This document shows, piece after piece, positions 1 to 8,102 of a stretch of 64,000 bases of DNA (its first letter is position 1; every line of letters starts with the position of its first letter). Position numbers and translations under genes: made by a program. Below the pieces are notes generated by a model. That model ran no database searches and was not told the origin of the DNA. It saw only the letters and a program-made list of their open reading frames with translations. The DNA is from Mycolicibacterium fortuitum subsp. fortuitum (GTDB lineage Bacteria; Actinomycetota; Actinomycetes; Mycobacteriales; Mycobacteriaceae): contig NZ_AP025518.1 of NCBI RefSeq assembly GCF_022179545.1, positions 6,200,001-6,264,000 on the forward strand. The letters are read 5' to 3'.

Positions 1-1
1 A

Positions 2-64
2 CGTGTTGTGCTCGACTCGTCGATCGTGACGATCGCAGTGACGAACTGTCCCCGTCGCGGCTAA
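2..64 (+). CDS. Possible 3' end of an upstream gene (partial)
   Basis: An open frame runs in from the left edge and stops with TAA at 62-64, giving a 20-residue C-terminal tail ending in NCPRRG. Its composition (VVLDSSIVTIAV, strand-like) looks like protein, but the fragment is too short to recognise a family. The stop is 78 bases before the next start, so the gene could belong upstream of the EspC-like module. The alternative is that the region is simply intergenic. Confidence 0.35.
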   Translation, partial: RVVLDSSIVTIAVTNCPRRG

Positions 65-141
65 TTGGTGACCATCACGCTCCCGAGACTCCACTAGAGT
101 CGTTACCGATACAGCAAAAGCACAGTTAAGCGGGGTTTGGG

Positions 142-426
142 ATGGAAGTTGATCCTGGCATACTTCGGGCCTTCGCCAGTCAGGTGGACATCTCATCCGG
201 ATTGATTCGCGAGGCTGATGTCGGGACCAAGGTCTCAACCGCCGCGGACGGTCTGGCCGGATCGACCACGCAGTGGGCGGCGCAACTCGTCGGCGCACAC
301 GTGAAAGAGGTTGCTGACAAGATTGCCACCAATGTCACCAGCATGGGTACCGCGGTACACGGTGCGGGCAACGCCTACGAGGTCAGCGACGCCGACTTGG
401 CCGGTAGCTTCGGAAAAATCTTCTGA
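142..426 (+). CDS. EspC-like small type VII secretion partner protein
   Basis: A 94-residue, mostly helical, Ala/Gly/Ser-rich protein resembling the EspC/ESX-1 secretion-associated family: small partners that pair with a WXG-type protein and are exported by an ESX machine. A YxxxD export motif (YEVSD, residues 79-83) sits near the C-terminus, where T7SS substrates carry it. No signal peptide or Cys is seen. A GGGG-rich ribosome site lies about 6 bases before the ATG. The next gene starts 3 bases after its stop, so the two are almost certainly co-translated and probably form a heterodimer. The family call rests on motif, size and context. No ESX core gene is in the window, so export would depend on a system encoded elsewhere. 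Confidence 0.65.
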   Translation: MEVDPGILRAFASQVDISSGLIREADVGTKVSTAADGLAGSTTQWAAQLVGAHVKEVADKIATNVTSMGTAVHGAGNAYEVSDADLAGSFGKIF

Positions 427-429
427 TCC

Positions 430-1761
430 GTGTTGCCTTCCCGCCCCCGGCTAGAACGCTGGAATCCCGATTCTCTGACACCCGCTGGCCAGTCGGTCGA
501 GACCACAGGTGCGTCCGTCGGCTTAGCGGTTACACGCATCAACGACAAGCTGAAGACGATGCCGGAAACCAAGTCGTGGTCAGGCAACGCTCACAACGCC
601 GCCGTAGACATGTTCGGACGGGCCAAAGGTCAGACCGACGCTTTCTCGACATTGACCAAGGCAATCGGCGGCGCACTCATCGGTAGCTCCGATCCGATCG
701 CCAGGACTCAAAAGGCCCTATTGAACAAGGCGGAGCAAATCGATCGCGGCGGCCAGCTGCATGTGAGTGATCAATGGGTGGTCCTGATCACCGGCGGAGA
801 AATGACTGCTGAACAGGCAGCCGCCCTGGAGAAGCGAGCTCAGGCCGAGCAGGCCGATGTCAACGAGTTGCTGAAGCTCGTGGGTGCCGCGGACGACGCT
901 GCTTCCGCGAAACTGATAGCTGCGGCGAAACTCCGCGCACCCGACCCGAACAACCCACGCGACATCATTACCGCAATGGGGAAACCCGTAGACGAAGTCC
1001 CCAACCCAGCCTCAGGCGAGGGACAAATGCAGCAGGCTGTTATCCGTGACGCAGAAATGGAACAACAGGTTCGGGAAACGAAGGTTGAGACGAAGTACGA
1101 CCCCGTGACCGGCGCGGAAGTCTCCACAATTACAACTATCTATAAGCAGAATGGCAGCAAAGATGTGATCGAGGTTCACTCAAAATCATATTTTGACGAT
1201 CGGGAGCCGGCCACCATTAATGAGAACTATGACAAAAATGGGAACCTAGTCGCCAAAACCGAATTTGTTAAATACAAAGATTGGGCACCTTATGGAATGG
1301 GGGGTGCCGAAGTGATGACGACCACGTACCCAGACAAAACGTCAGCGACCGTGACTCAATATCCGGACGGCCGCAAGCTCGCTACGGTAACGAGACCGGG
1401 CGGCGTCCCGCAAGACGTTCCCCTCAACGTCTTTAGCCATCCCGCCCTCGCCGCGACCAGCAACGGCCTCAGCGGATTGGAAAAGCTGAAAGATGCGCAT
1501 GATTTTGTAAAAGCGGGCGGAAAATACGGCGGCCCCGCAGTTAGTTTTGCGACAGCATTATGGGATGTCACTGCGGCAGGATCCGATTTCCAAAGATGCG
1601 TGGCTATCGCAGAAGGCGCCACTTCACTGACCGCTGGCGTCCTCGGAGGTATTGTGGCTTCACCCAGCACTCCCGCCGGAGCCATCGCAGTGTCGTATAT
1701 CGCGAGTACCGGCGGGCAAGCTCTAGGCAACTGGCTCGGGAATACTTTCTGTCCACGATGA
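430..1761 (+). CDS. Long WXG-like T7SS protein, putative polymorphic-toxin-type effector
   Basis: A 443-residue protein from a GTG start, 3 bases after the EspC-like gene. Residues 1-110 form a WXG100-like helical hairpin with W50-x-G52 (SWSGNA). Residues 110-200 are Ala/Glu-rich helical linker. Residues about 205-330 hold strand-rich repeats of YD/RHS-like flavour (YDPVTGAEV, YDKNGNLVAK, YPDGRKLATV). The last 80 residues are Gly/Ala-rich and hydrophobic like a glycine-zipper or membrane-inserting segment, ending NTFCPR. Long WXG proteins with a variable C-terminus and an overlapping downstream gene are typical of T7SS effector/immunity pairs. GC falls to about 44% across 1141-1320, unlike the neighbours, suggesting transfer of the C-terminal half. 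No enzyme motif is visible, so the activity is unknown; pore formation is only a guess. Confidence 0.6.
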   Translation: MLPSRPRLERWNPDSLTPAGQSVETTGASVGLAVTRINDKLKTMPETKSWSGNAHNAAVDMFGRAKGQTDAFSTLTKAIGGALIGSSDPIARTQKALLNKAEQIDRGGQLHVSDQWVVLITGGEMTAEQAAALEKRAQAEQADVNELLKLVGAADDAASAKLIAAAKLRAPDPNNPRDIITAMGKPVDEVPNPASGEGQMQQAVIRDAEMEQQVRETKVETKYDPVTGAEVSTITTIYKQNGSKDVIEVHSKSYFDDREPATINENYDKNGNLVAKTEFVKYKDWAPYGMGGAEVMTTTYPDKTSATVTQYPDGRKLATVTRPGGVPQDVPLNVFSHPALAATSNGLSGLEKLKDAHDFVKAGGKYGGPAVSFATALWDVTAAGSDFQRCVAIAEGATSLTAGVLGGIVASPSTPAGAIAVSYIASTGGQALGNWLGNTFCPR

Positions 1762-2510
1762 AGTCCACCGTTCGACTGCAGTTAATCTTCCTCTGCATCC
1801 TGTTCACGAGTGTAAGCCTTTTTGTCGCCGGCTGGGCCTTCATCTGCCTAATTAGCGGAAGCTATCTGGCTGCATTAGTTTCACTCGGTGCAGCCATCTG
1901 GAGTTTCGATATCGCCTTTCAAATGGCATACGTGACTTCAGAACACGTACGACCGCGGATAGCATACGGCACGACGGGTACTGTGCTCAGACCGCAAAAA
2001 TTTGTGGACCACATATTTAGCGTAAGTTCTGTAGCAGGTGTTTCCGCCGCAGCTCTATACCTAACATTGTCGCCGCTCGGTATGCTGGATGCGATTTCGT
2101 CCAACATCGTCCAACATAGCGCCTTCGCCATTTCCGGATTTGTCGTGGTGTTCGGCGGGTGGAATCTCTACGGGATGCTGAGGCGTGGCGGCGAGAGTTA
2201 CTTGCGCCTCGATCCCCGCGGTGTAGAAGTATGGAATGGCCATTGGGGCTCATCGGCGCGTAGGGCGTGGGAAGAAATCGAGGAGGTCTCAGACCGCCCG
2301 CCACACGGCAAAAAGGTCCGCCGTGAAATGGTTGTCTTCACGCTCTCCGATCGCCGCTATACCTCGCTGATCTTCGACACCATCACCGCCGACAGTCACG
2401 CACTCAGAGAGTGGGTGCGCTTCTACTGGCAACACCCCGAGCGCCGCGACGAACTTACGGACGAGCGTGCCTCACGTCGCCTCGAGGAAGAAAAATTCAC
2501 GGTCGAATGA
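1758..2510 (+). CDS. Membrane protein, candidate immunity protein of the upstream WXG effector
   Basis: A 250-residue protein whose ATG overlaps the upstream stop as ATGA. The N-terminal 150 residues hold about four hydrophobic segments (near residues 7-28, 32-48, 89-108 and 122-140). The C-terminal third is a soluble, charged domain (YLRLDPRGVEVWNG, then a PH-like strand pattern, then acidic/basic helix). The translational coupling to a putative toxin and the membrane location fit an immunity protein that protects the producer's membrane. The open frame extends further upstream, but only within the effector coding region, so the overlapping ATG is preferred. The alternative is an unrelated conserved membrane protein. 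No family is recognised. Confidence 0.55.
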   Translation: MKSTVRLQLIFLCILFTSVSLFVAGWAFICLISGSYLAALVSLGAAIWSFDIAFQMAYVTSEHVRPRIAYGTTGTVLRPQKFVDHIFSVSSVAGVSAAALYLTLSPLGMLDAISSNIVQHSAFAISGFVVVFGGWNLYGMLRRGGESYLRLDPRGVEVWNGHWGSSARRAWEEIEEVSDRPPHGKKVRREMVVFTLSDRRYTSLIFDTITADSHALREWVRFYWQHPERRDELTDERASRRLEEEKFTVE

Positions 2511-2636
2511 CGCCGAGCAGATCGGCGATCGTCAGAAATGTCAGCACACCGGTGAATTCGGAAATGAGCCCGCCAGGAACGGATGCGGGTCGGGCACCAG
2601 GTTCCGGTCCCGGAAAGCCTTCGATTATCCGCCGTC

Positions 2637-3197
2637 TCAGCTCCCCATCGTGGCGTAGAACTCGTCGCTGCCCGCGCCGTCCTCGAGCTGGACGTCAAAG
2701 GTGTTCAGCGCGTAGGCAAGTGTGCTGTAGCCACCGAAGGTGAACATCAGGTCCATCCGCTGCCGGTCGTCGAGTTGCTGTCCCAGGCGTTCCCAGATCG
2801 CAGCCGATATCCGGGATCCCGCGTGCAGCTCATCGACCGCATCCAACACGGCCTGATCGAATTCGTCTGTTGCAGAGCCGCTTCGGGCGGCCTCGATGTC
2901 GGCTTCGGACAGCCCGGCCTGCCGCGCCATCGCACTGTGATGACCCCACTCGTAGACGCAGCCGTGATGGAAGGCGGTACGCAGGATCACCAGCTCCCGG
3001 AGGCGCTCGGGCAATGTGGAGTCCTTCTGTAAGTAGGTGTTGAAGGGCAGAAAAGCCCCGGCCAGCACCGGGTGGCGCACCAGCGTCGCCAATGCGTTGC
3101 CCACCTTGTCCGGACGCCGACGCTCGGGCGGCACCGTCGAAGCCAACGCCTCGCGTGCCTGATCGTCCCAGTCCTCGGGCGGCAACGGCGTCAACAT
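2637..3197 (-). CDS. Carboxymuconolactone decarboxylase family protein
   Basis: A 186-residue protein of the CMD/AhpD-like fold. Residues 60-100 carry the helical core with RELVILRTAFHHGCVYEWGHH, where this family has its active-site region. One Cys rather than the CxxC of AhpD peroxidases is present, pointing to the decarboxylase-like branch. It is transcribed divergently from a TetR gene, and the 88-bp gap holds a 28-bp palindrome, so it is probably repressed by that TetR. With the SDR downstream of tetR it may act in catabolism of a small organic acid or aromatic. The substrate is not visible from sequence. Confidence 0.85.
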   Translation of the reverse strand: MLTPLPPEDWDDQAREALASTVPPERRRPDKVGNALATLVRHPVLAGAFLPFNTYLQKDSTLPERLRELVILRTAFHHGCVYEWGHHSAMARQAGLSEADIEAARSGSATDEFDQAVLDAVDELHAGSRISAAIWERLGQQLDDRQRMDLMFTFGGYSTLAYALNTFDVQLEDGAGSDEFYATMGS

Positions 3198-3227
3198 GCG
3201 AATAGACCTACTTTACGATCGACTAGT

Positions 3228-3255
3228 AATCTCCTTTACGATCGTAAAGGAGATT
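3228..3255. promoter_or_regulatory. 28-bp perfect palindrome, probable TetR operator
   Basis: A perfect 28-bp dyad centred on ttacgat/cgtaa with arms reading aatctcctttacga. An extra half-site, tttacgatcg, recurs at 3212-3221, about two helical turns upstream. The site lies between the divergent decarboxylase and tetR genes, where it would cover both promoters. The match between palindrome and adjacent TetR is positional inference. Confidence 0.75.
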
Positions 3256-3285
3256 CAGCCGCAGCGCACATGAGGGGAAGCACCG

Positions 3286-3864
3286 ATGGACACCGCCACG
3301 GCCGAACCGGCCGGCTCGAGCACCACCCGCGGCCGCCTCGTCGAGGCTGCGGTCCGGCTGTTCACCCGACACGGTTTCGCGGGCACGTCGCTGCAGATGA
3401 TCGCCGACGAGCTGGGCTTCACCAAGGCGGCGATCTACTACCACTTCCGCACCCGCGAGCAGCTGCTGACGGCTGTGCTCGACCCGGTACTGCAGCAGAT
3501 GCAGCAGATCGTCGAAGAAGCCGAGAACCTCCGCGGCGTACACAGCCGCGCTGATCGCATGGTGTGCGGCTACGCCGAACTGGCCGTCCGCAACCGGGCC
3601 CTGGTCTCGGTGCTGGGCACCGACCCGAGTGTCAATGAGGCCCTGCGCACCCGGCCCGAGTGGGACGACGTCATCGACCGTCAGATGGCCCTTCTGGCCG
3701 ATGTCGATCCCGGCCCGGCCGGCACCGTCAAGGCCGCCATGGTGTTCTCCGGGATCGCCGGGGGCGCGGGCATCGCCTCGGCGGGACTCACTGATGAAGA
3801 GCTCTACCACCATCTGACCGAGGCGGCCCGCCGCGCGCTCGGCCTACGCATCACCCGGCGCTGA
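3286..3864 (+). CDS. TetR/AcrR family transcriptional regulator
   Basis: A 192-residue one-component repressor. The N-terminal helix-turn-helix spans residues 14-60 (TRHGFAGTSLQMIADELGFTKAAIYYHF), matching the TetR signature. The C-terminal helical domain would bind an unknown ligand. It is divergent from the carboxymuconolactone decarboxylase gene and 14 bases upstream of an SDR gene. The 28-bp palindrome just before its start suggests autoregulation plus control of both neighbours. The ATG is preceded by a purine-rich stretch (gaggggaag). Confidence 0.9.
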   Translation: MDTATAEPAGSSTTRGRLVEAAVRLFTRHGFAGTSLQMIADELGFTKAAIYYHFRTREQLLTAVLDPVLQQMQQIVEEAENLRGVHSRADRMVCGYAELAVRNRALVSVLGTDPSVNEALRTRPEWDDVIDRQMALLADVDPGPAGTVKAAMVFSGIAGGAGIASAGLTDEELYHHLTEAARRALGLRITRR

Positions 3865-3878
3865 CGAAAGGAACAGAG

Positions 3879-4586
3879 ATGACAGCCAAGACTGCATTGG
3901 TCACCGGAGGTGCCTCCGGAATCGGCAAGGCGATCGCCGACCGGTTGGCCGCCGACGGATACCAGGTGGCCACCCTCGATCTCAACGCCACCGGCGACGC
4001 GCACTCCTACGCCGTCGACGTCACCGATCGGGCGCAGGTCGACGCGGTGTTCAAGGCGGTCCGCGACCAGTTGGGCCCCGTCACGATCCTGGTGAACTCG
4101 GCCGGTCTCAGCGATTTCACGCCGTTCACCGAGCTCACCTTCGAACGCTGGCAGAAGGTCGTCGACGTCAACCTCAACGGCGTCTTCCACGTCGTACAGG
4201 CCGCGCTGCCCGACATGATCGCCGCGGGCTGGGGCCGCATCGTCAACATCTCCTCGTCGAGCACGCATTCGGGCGTGCCCTACATGTCGGACTATGTGGC
4301 CGCCAAGTCCGCCGTCAACGGCCTGACCAAATCGCTGGCCCTGGAATTCGGCCCGGCCGGGATCACGGTGAATGCGGTCCCGCCAGGTTTCATCGACACG
4401 CCGATGCTGCGTGCCGCCGAATCCCGGGGCGAGCTGGGCGACATCCAGAAGACCATCGACGCCACCCCGGTGCGGCGGATTGGGCGCCCGGAGGACATCG
4501 CAGCAACGTGTTCGTTCCTCATCTCGGAGGAGGCGGGCTACATCACCGGTCAGGTCGTCGGCGTGAACGGCGGCAGAAATACCTGA
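3879..4586 (+). CDS. SDR family NAD(P)-dependent oxidoreductase (FabG-like)
   Basis: A 235-residue classical short-chain dehydrogenase. The cofactor motif TGGASGIGK lies at residues 9-17, NSAG near residue 75, and the catalytic Ser and YVAAK (Tyr-x-x-x-Lys) near residues 130-150. The C-terminus ends VVGVNGGRNT, as in acetoacetyl-CoA or 3-oxoacyl reductases. An AAGGAACAG ribosome site precedes the ATG. It follows tetR by 14 bases and is probably cotranscribed and repressed by it. The substrate is unknown; 3-hydroxyacyl or steroid-type alcohols are reasonable options. Confidence 0.88.
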   Translation: MTAKTALVTGGASGIGKAIADRLAADGYQVATLDLNATGDAHSYAVDVTDRAQVDAVFKAVRDQLGPVTILVNSAGLSDFTPFTELTFERWQKVVDVNLNGVFHVVQAALPDMIAAGWGRIVNISSSSTHSGVPYMSDYVAAKSAVNGLTKSLALEFGPAGITVNAVPPGFIDTPMLRAAESRGELGDIQKTIDATPVRRIGRPEDIAATCSFLISEEAGYITGQVVGVNGGRNT

Positions 4587-4735
4587 ACAGCGCTTACTCT
4601 GTGACGCGGGTCTCCCAGTGTTGGCAATTTGATGTTCGCCGCAGTGGGCGGCTTGTAGTTGCAGTTGTCTCTAGTTGTTTGCGACAGTTTTGCTCACTTA
4701 CTAGCTGGCTGCGTCAATAAGTCGGAGGTTTGCGC

Positions 4736-5980
4736 GTGGCCTCATCCACCGCGACGGTGCGGGACCGCTTTGAACAGCGGTTCAAGCACTGGCGGTACGA
4801 CCCGCCATACAAGAGCGCATGTGCGGGCATGGCCATCGTGCTGGTCGCGGTGCTCGCGTTGACCTGGATGCAGTTCCGCGGAGTGTTCGAGGCAAAGACC
4901 CAGCTCACGGTGCTGTCCAACCGCTCTGGTCTGTCGATGGATCCGGGTTCGAAGGTCACGTTCAACGGCGTGCCCATCGGCCGATTGGCCTCCGTCGAGG
5001 TGGCCGATGTCGACGGCGATCAGCAGGCCCAGCTGACGCTGGACATCAAGCCCAAATACCTCAAGCTGATCCCGGAGAACGTGACCGCCGAACTGAAGGC
5101 CACCACGGTGTTCGGCAACAAATACATCTCGTTCGTCGCACCGGACAATCCGTCGTCGGCGCGGTTGAACCCGGCCACCCCTATTCGTGCCAAGGGCGTG
5201 ACGACGGAGTTCAACACGCTGTTCGAGACCATCACCGCGATCTCCGAGCAGATCGACCCGATCAAGCTCAACGAGACCCTGACCGCGACGGCGCAGGCGC
5301 TCGACGGGCTGGGCGACAAGTTCGGCCAGTCGATCGTCAACGGCAACGACATCTTGTCCGACCTGAACCCGCGGATGCCCCAGATCCGCCGCAACATCAC
5401 CGGACTGGCTGATCTGGGTGAGGTCTATGCCGATGCCGCCCCCGACCTGTTCGACGGCCTCACCAACGCCGTCACCACTGCCCGCACCCTCAACCAGCAG
5501 CGCGGCAATCTGGATCAGGCACTGGTGGCCGCGGTCGGATTCGGCAACACCGGCGGTGACATCTTCGAGCGCGGCGGGCCGTACCTGGTCCGCGGCGCCC
5601 AGGACCTGCTGCCGGTCAGCAAGATGCTCGACCGCAACAGCCCGGCCTGGTACTGCATGATCCACAACTACGCCGAGGCTGCACCCAAGTTCGCCCAGCA
5701 GACCCGTAACGGCTACGGATTCGAACTGCAGGACTTCCTCGTCGGCGTGGGTAACCCATGGGTCTACCCGGACAACCTGCCCCGCGTGAACGCCACCGGC
5801 GGCCCCGAGGGCCGGCCCGGCTGCTGGCAGCCCGTCACCAAGGACCTGTGGCCGGCTCCCTATCTGGTGCTGGACACCGGTGCGTCGATCGCGCCGTACA
5901 ACCACTTCGAGCTCGGCCAGCCGCTGGTGTCCGAGTACGTCTGGGGACGCCAGATCGGCGAGAACACGATCAACCCCTGA
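4736..5980 (+). CDS. Orphan MceA-type MCE family protein
   Basis: A 414-residue protein. A short cytoplasmic N-terminus is followed by one membrane segment (residues about 28-48), an MlaD/MCE domain (about 50-135, with PGSKVTFNGVPIGRL and GNKYISF), and the long Mce C-terminal helical domain, ending with the MceA-type tail WGRQIGENTINP. MCE proteins form hexameric lipid channels spanning the periplasm with YrbE permeases and MceG ATPase. Here there is no yrbE and no mceB-F, so it is an orphan that would have to join another Mce complex. The GTG at 4736 is chosen because ggagg sits 7 bases before it; an in-frame TTG at 4730 is weaker. It overlaps the convergent transporter gene by 11 bases. Confidence 0.88.
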   Translation: MASSTATVRDRFEQRFKHWRYDPPYKSACAGMAIVLVAVLALTWMQFRGVFEAKTQLTVLSNRSGLSMDPGSKVTFNGVPIGRLASVEVADVDGDQQAQLTLDIKPKYLKLIPENVTAELKATTVFGNKYISFVAPDNPSSARLNPATPIRAKGVTTEFNTLFETITAISEQIDPIKLNETLTATAQALDGLGDKFGQSIVNGNDILSDLNPRMPQIRRNITGLADLGEVYADAAPDLFDGLTNAVTTARTLNQQRGNLDQALVAAVGFGNTGGDIFERGGPYLVRGAQDLLPVSKMLDRNSPAWYCMIHNYAEAAPKFAQQTRNGYGFELQDFLVGVGNPWVYPDNLPRVNATGGPEGRPGCWQPVTKDLWPAPYLVLDTGASIAPYNHFELGQPLVSEYVWGRQIGENTINP

Positions 5981-6860
5981 CCTCCAGCTGAGCCTCGAGC
6001 TTCTCCTCGTACGCACCTTCGTCGCGGCCCAGCGCAATGGTGGCGGCGGCCATCGCCCCGATGGCCACCGAGAGTGCGACAGGTTCCCACCCGGTGATCG
6101 ACAGGTGCTCGCCCAGGACGACGGAGCCGAGCACGACCGCGACCACAGGCTCCAGTACCAGCATGGTCGGCACCGAGGTCTGCAGTGAACCGGCGTGGAA
6201 CGCCGACTGCTGCAACAGTGTCGCCAGGACCCCGAGGGTCACCACCAGGTACAGGGCCGGCGTGGTCAGCACGGCGACCACACCGTCCACGGCGATCGTG
6301 TGCATCACGATCTTGGTCAGCACCGCGACCACGCCGAACATCACGCCGACGGCCAGCGCCAGCAGCACCGCGCGCCGCCAGTTGGTACTCCGCGTGGCGG
6401 CCAGGACGCACAGGCCCACCGCCGCCGCGCACACCACGACCACGGTGACCGTAGTGGCCACCGACACGCCATAGGTTCCGGTGCTGGCCCTGGCCAGCGC
6501 GACGAACACGGTGAGTGCACCGGTCAGCAGCAGGGCCCACAGCCATTCGGCGCGGCTGACCTTGCGGTGCGCCAGGCGCGCACTGAGCGGAAGGGCGAAC
6601 AGCAGTGCCGACACCAGCACCGGTTGGACGAGCAGCAGCGAGCCGAACCCCAGCGCCAGCGCTTGAAACACATATCCGGCCACCGCCGACGCGGTGCCGG
6701 CCCACCACAGCTTGCGCCGCAGCAGGGTACGCAACATGACTGTGCTGACGCCCTTTTCAGGCGGTACGTCCATGGTGGCGCGCTGCCGCACCACAATGCC
6801 GACAGCCGCGAAAACCGCTGCGCACAGGGCGAACAGCACCGCAAGACTGTTGCCGAGCAA
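5970..6860 (-). CDS. DMT/EamA-type multi-spanning transporter
   Basis: A 296-residue protein with about nine or ten hydrophobic helices arranged as two halves, as in drug/metabolite transporters. The first half contains ALALGFGSLLLVQPVLV and the second ends with LEPVVAVVLGSVVLGEHL, the Pro-containing helix typical of this superfamily. The C-terminus is short, charged and cytoplasmic. The likely start is a TTG at 6858-6860, since no ATG or GTG keeps the whole first helix. The substrate cannot be told. It overlaps the orphan MceA gene tail to tail. Confidence 0.8.
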   Translation of the reverse strand: MLGNSLAVLFALCAAVFAAVGIVVRQRATMDVPPEKGVSTVMLRTLLRRKLWWAGTASAVAGYVFQALALGFGSLLLVQPVLVSALLFALPLSARLAHRKVSRAEWLWALLLTGALTVFVALARASTGTYGVSVATTVTVVVVCAAAVGLCVLAATRSTNWRRAVLLALAVGVMFGVVAVLTKIVMHTIAVDGVVAVLTTPALYLVVTLGVLATLLQQSAFHAGSLQTSVPTMLVLEPVVAVVLGSVVLGEHLSITGWEPVALSVAIGAMAAATIALGRDEGAYEEKLEAQLEVRG

Positions 6861-6960
6861 GCCTCGTCAACCCCTCCCGGGCCGATGTGTCGACCCCTCG
6901 AGAAGAGAAGGCCAGTGCCCTTCAACCGTAGAGCGCCGACCGTCTGCGCGCTGCCCCGGG

Positions 6961-7248
6961 CTAGACGACCTGCAGATGGCGCTTCGGTGGCTCGTCGGCT
7001 GAGTTCGTGGGCGCGGACGGCGGGGCGGGAGCGATCTTGTCGTTGACGCTGGCCACCGCCAGGTCGACGCGATTCACCGCGTTGTCGCACATGTCGCGGA
7101 CCCGGCCGCTGGCGGTCTCGACCTCATCGGCAGCACTGCGCAGGTAGGCCCTGAGGTTGACCCGGAGTCGCTCACCAGCCCTGCGCGCCCGCAGCCGTAC
7201 CCGGTCGTCGACCTCGACGGTCACGTATGGCAACAATCGAAATCTCAT
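6961..7248 (-). CDS. Conserved hypothetical protein, Arg-rich N-terminus
   Basis: A 95-residue protein starting at the ATG preceded by a good ribosome site (gagg, 8 bases upstream), giving MRFRLLPYVTVEVDDR. The first 20 residues look like one strand-turn-strand, followed by an Arg-rich helix (RLRARRAGERLRVNLR), a helix, and a Pro/Ala-rich disordered tail. There is no signal peptide or known motif. It is separated from the phosphatase gene by 132 bases, so probably has its own promoter. The function is unknown. Confidence 0.6.
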   Translation of the reverse strand: MRFRLLPYVTVEVDDRVRLRARRAGERLRVNLRAYLRSAADEVETASGRVRDMCDNAVNRVDLAVASVNDKIAPAPPSAPTNSADEPPKRHLQVV

Positions 7249-7380
7249 GGCAGAAACCTCATAGCCCCGCTCCCATCTGCGCTTGCCTTGGCACACAGTA
7301 TCCGCGTCCGGCCCGGGTTCGAGCCAGACGTGATGGGCGCCGCATTCCCGCAGTCTATGACCGGCAGCTCACATCGGCAG

Positions 7381-8073
7381 CTAGCTTCCGGCTCCGTCCC
7401 AATCGGTCAGGGTCCAACCATCGGTCGGGTTGCCCTTGATGACGACATAGCCGGTGTTGTCGAGCGGGTGTTGCATCAGCAGTTGGGGATTGGGGTTACG
7501 CACGTTCATCTGGATCCACAGCATGATCGCGGCGCCGTGCGAGTACGCCACCGGGTTGTCGTCGCCACTGTCATAGATCTGCTGAACCGCCCCGTCGAAC
7601 CGGGCGTCGAACTCGTTGCCGTCGATCGAGCCGGGAATCCGGGCGCTCCGATCCCCGCGTAGCCACTGTTCGGGCGCCGCGAAGTAGGTCTGGACCGCGC
7701 TCGCCTCCGGCTGACCTTCGTAGACGCCTGCCTCGACCTCGTGGAGCCCGGGCAGCACGGTGACCGGCTCGTGGAGGGTGTCGGCCATGGGCTGAGCGGT
7801 CTGCTGGGTCCGGATCATGGTCGAGGCGAAGATGCCGTCGTAGCGATTGGGCGCCAACCGCTGTGCGCTCGCGACGGCCTGGGTGCGGCCCAGATCGGTC
7901 AGCGCCGGACCCGGTGTCGAAGTGTCGACCAGGCCGGAGGCGTTACCCGCCGACTGGGCATGCCGGACGAAGGTCAGGGTGATGGAGCGGTAGCCGCCCG
8001 CCGTCGCCGTAGGTGCCAACAGAGTTGCGACCACCAGCGCGATCACCGCGAGCAAGGTTCGTAGCCGACCCAT
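7381..8073 (-). CDS. Secreted histidine phosphatase family protein
   Basis: A 230-residue protein with an N-terminal signal peptide (residues 1-25, hydrophobic LLAVIALVVATLLA, cleavage near TATAGG). It carries the phosphoglycerate-mutase-like core: the catalytic RHAQSAGN replaces the usual RHG, with Arg at about 36 and the phospho-accepting His at about 37, and a second His in YSHGAAI near residue 180. The fold accepts a phosphate on His. Export suggests action on an extracellular or periplasmic phosphoester. It is divergent from the O-methyltransferase gene with only 29 bases between starts. Confidence 0.85.
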   Translation of the reverse strand: MGRLRTLLAVIALVVATLLAPTATAGGYRSITLTFVRHAQSAGNASGLVDTSTPGPALTDLGRTQAVASAQRLAPNRYDGIFASTMIRTQQTAQPMADTLHEPVTVLPGLHEVEAGVYEGQPEASAVQTYFAAPEQWLRGDRSARIPGSIDGNEFDARFDGAVQQIYDSGDDNPVAYSHGAAIMLWIQMNVRNPNPQLLMQHPLDNTGYVVIKGNPTDGWTLTDWDGAGS

Positions 8074-8102
8074 TCTCAGCCTCTCCGCGTAGTTTCATTA
8101 GC

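Noticed and set aside
2511..2636. Gene between the membrane protein and decarboxylase
   Set aside because: Several short frames overlap the gap, but all are Arg-rich shadows extending from the neighbours.
4587..4735. Small gene or RNA in the gap before the orphan MceA
   Set aside because: Short frames there have poor composition and no ribosome site; the gap more likely holds the MceA promoter.
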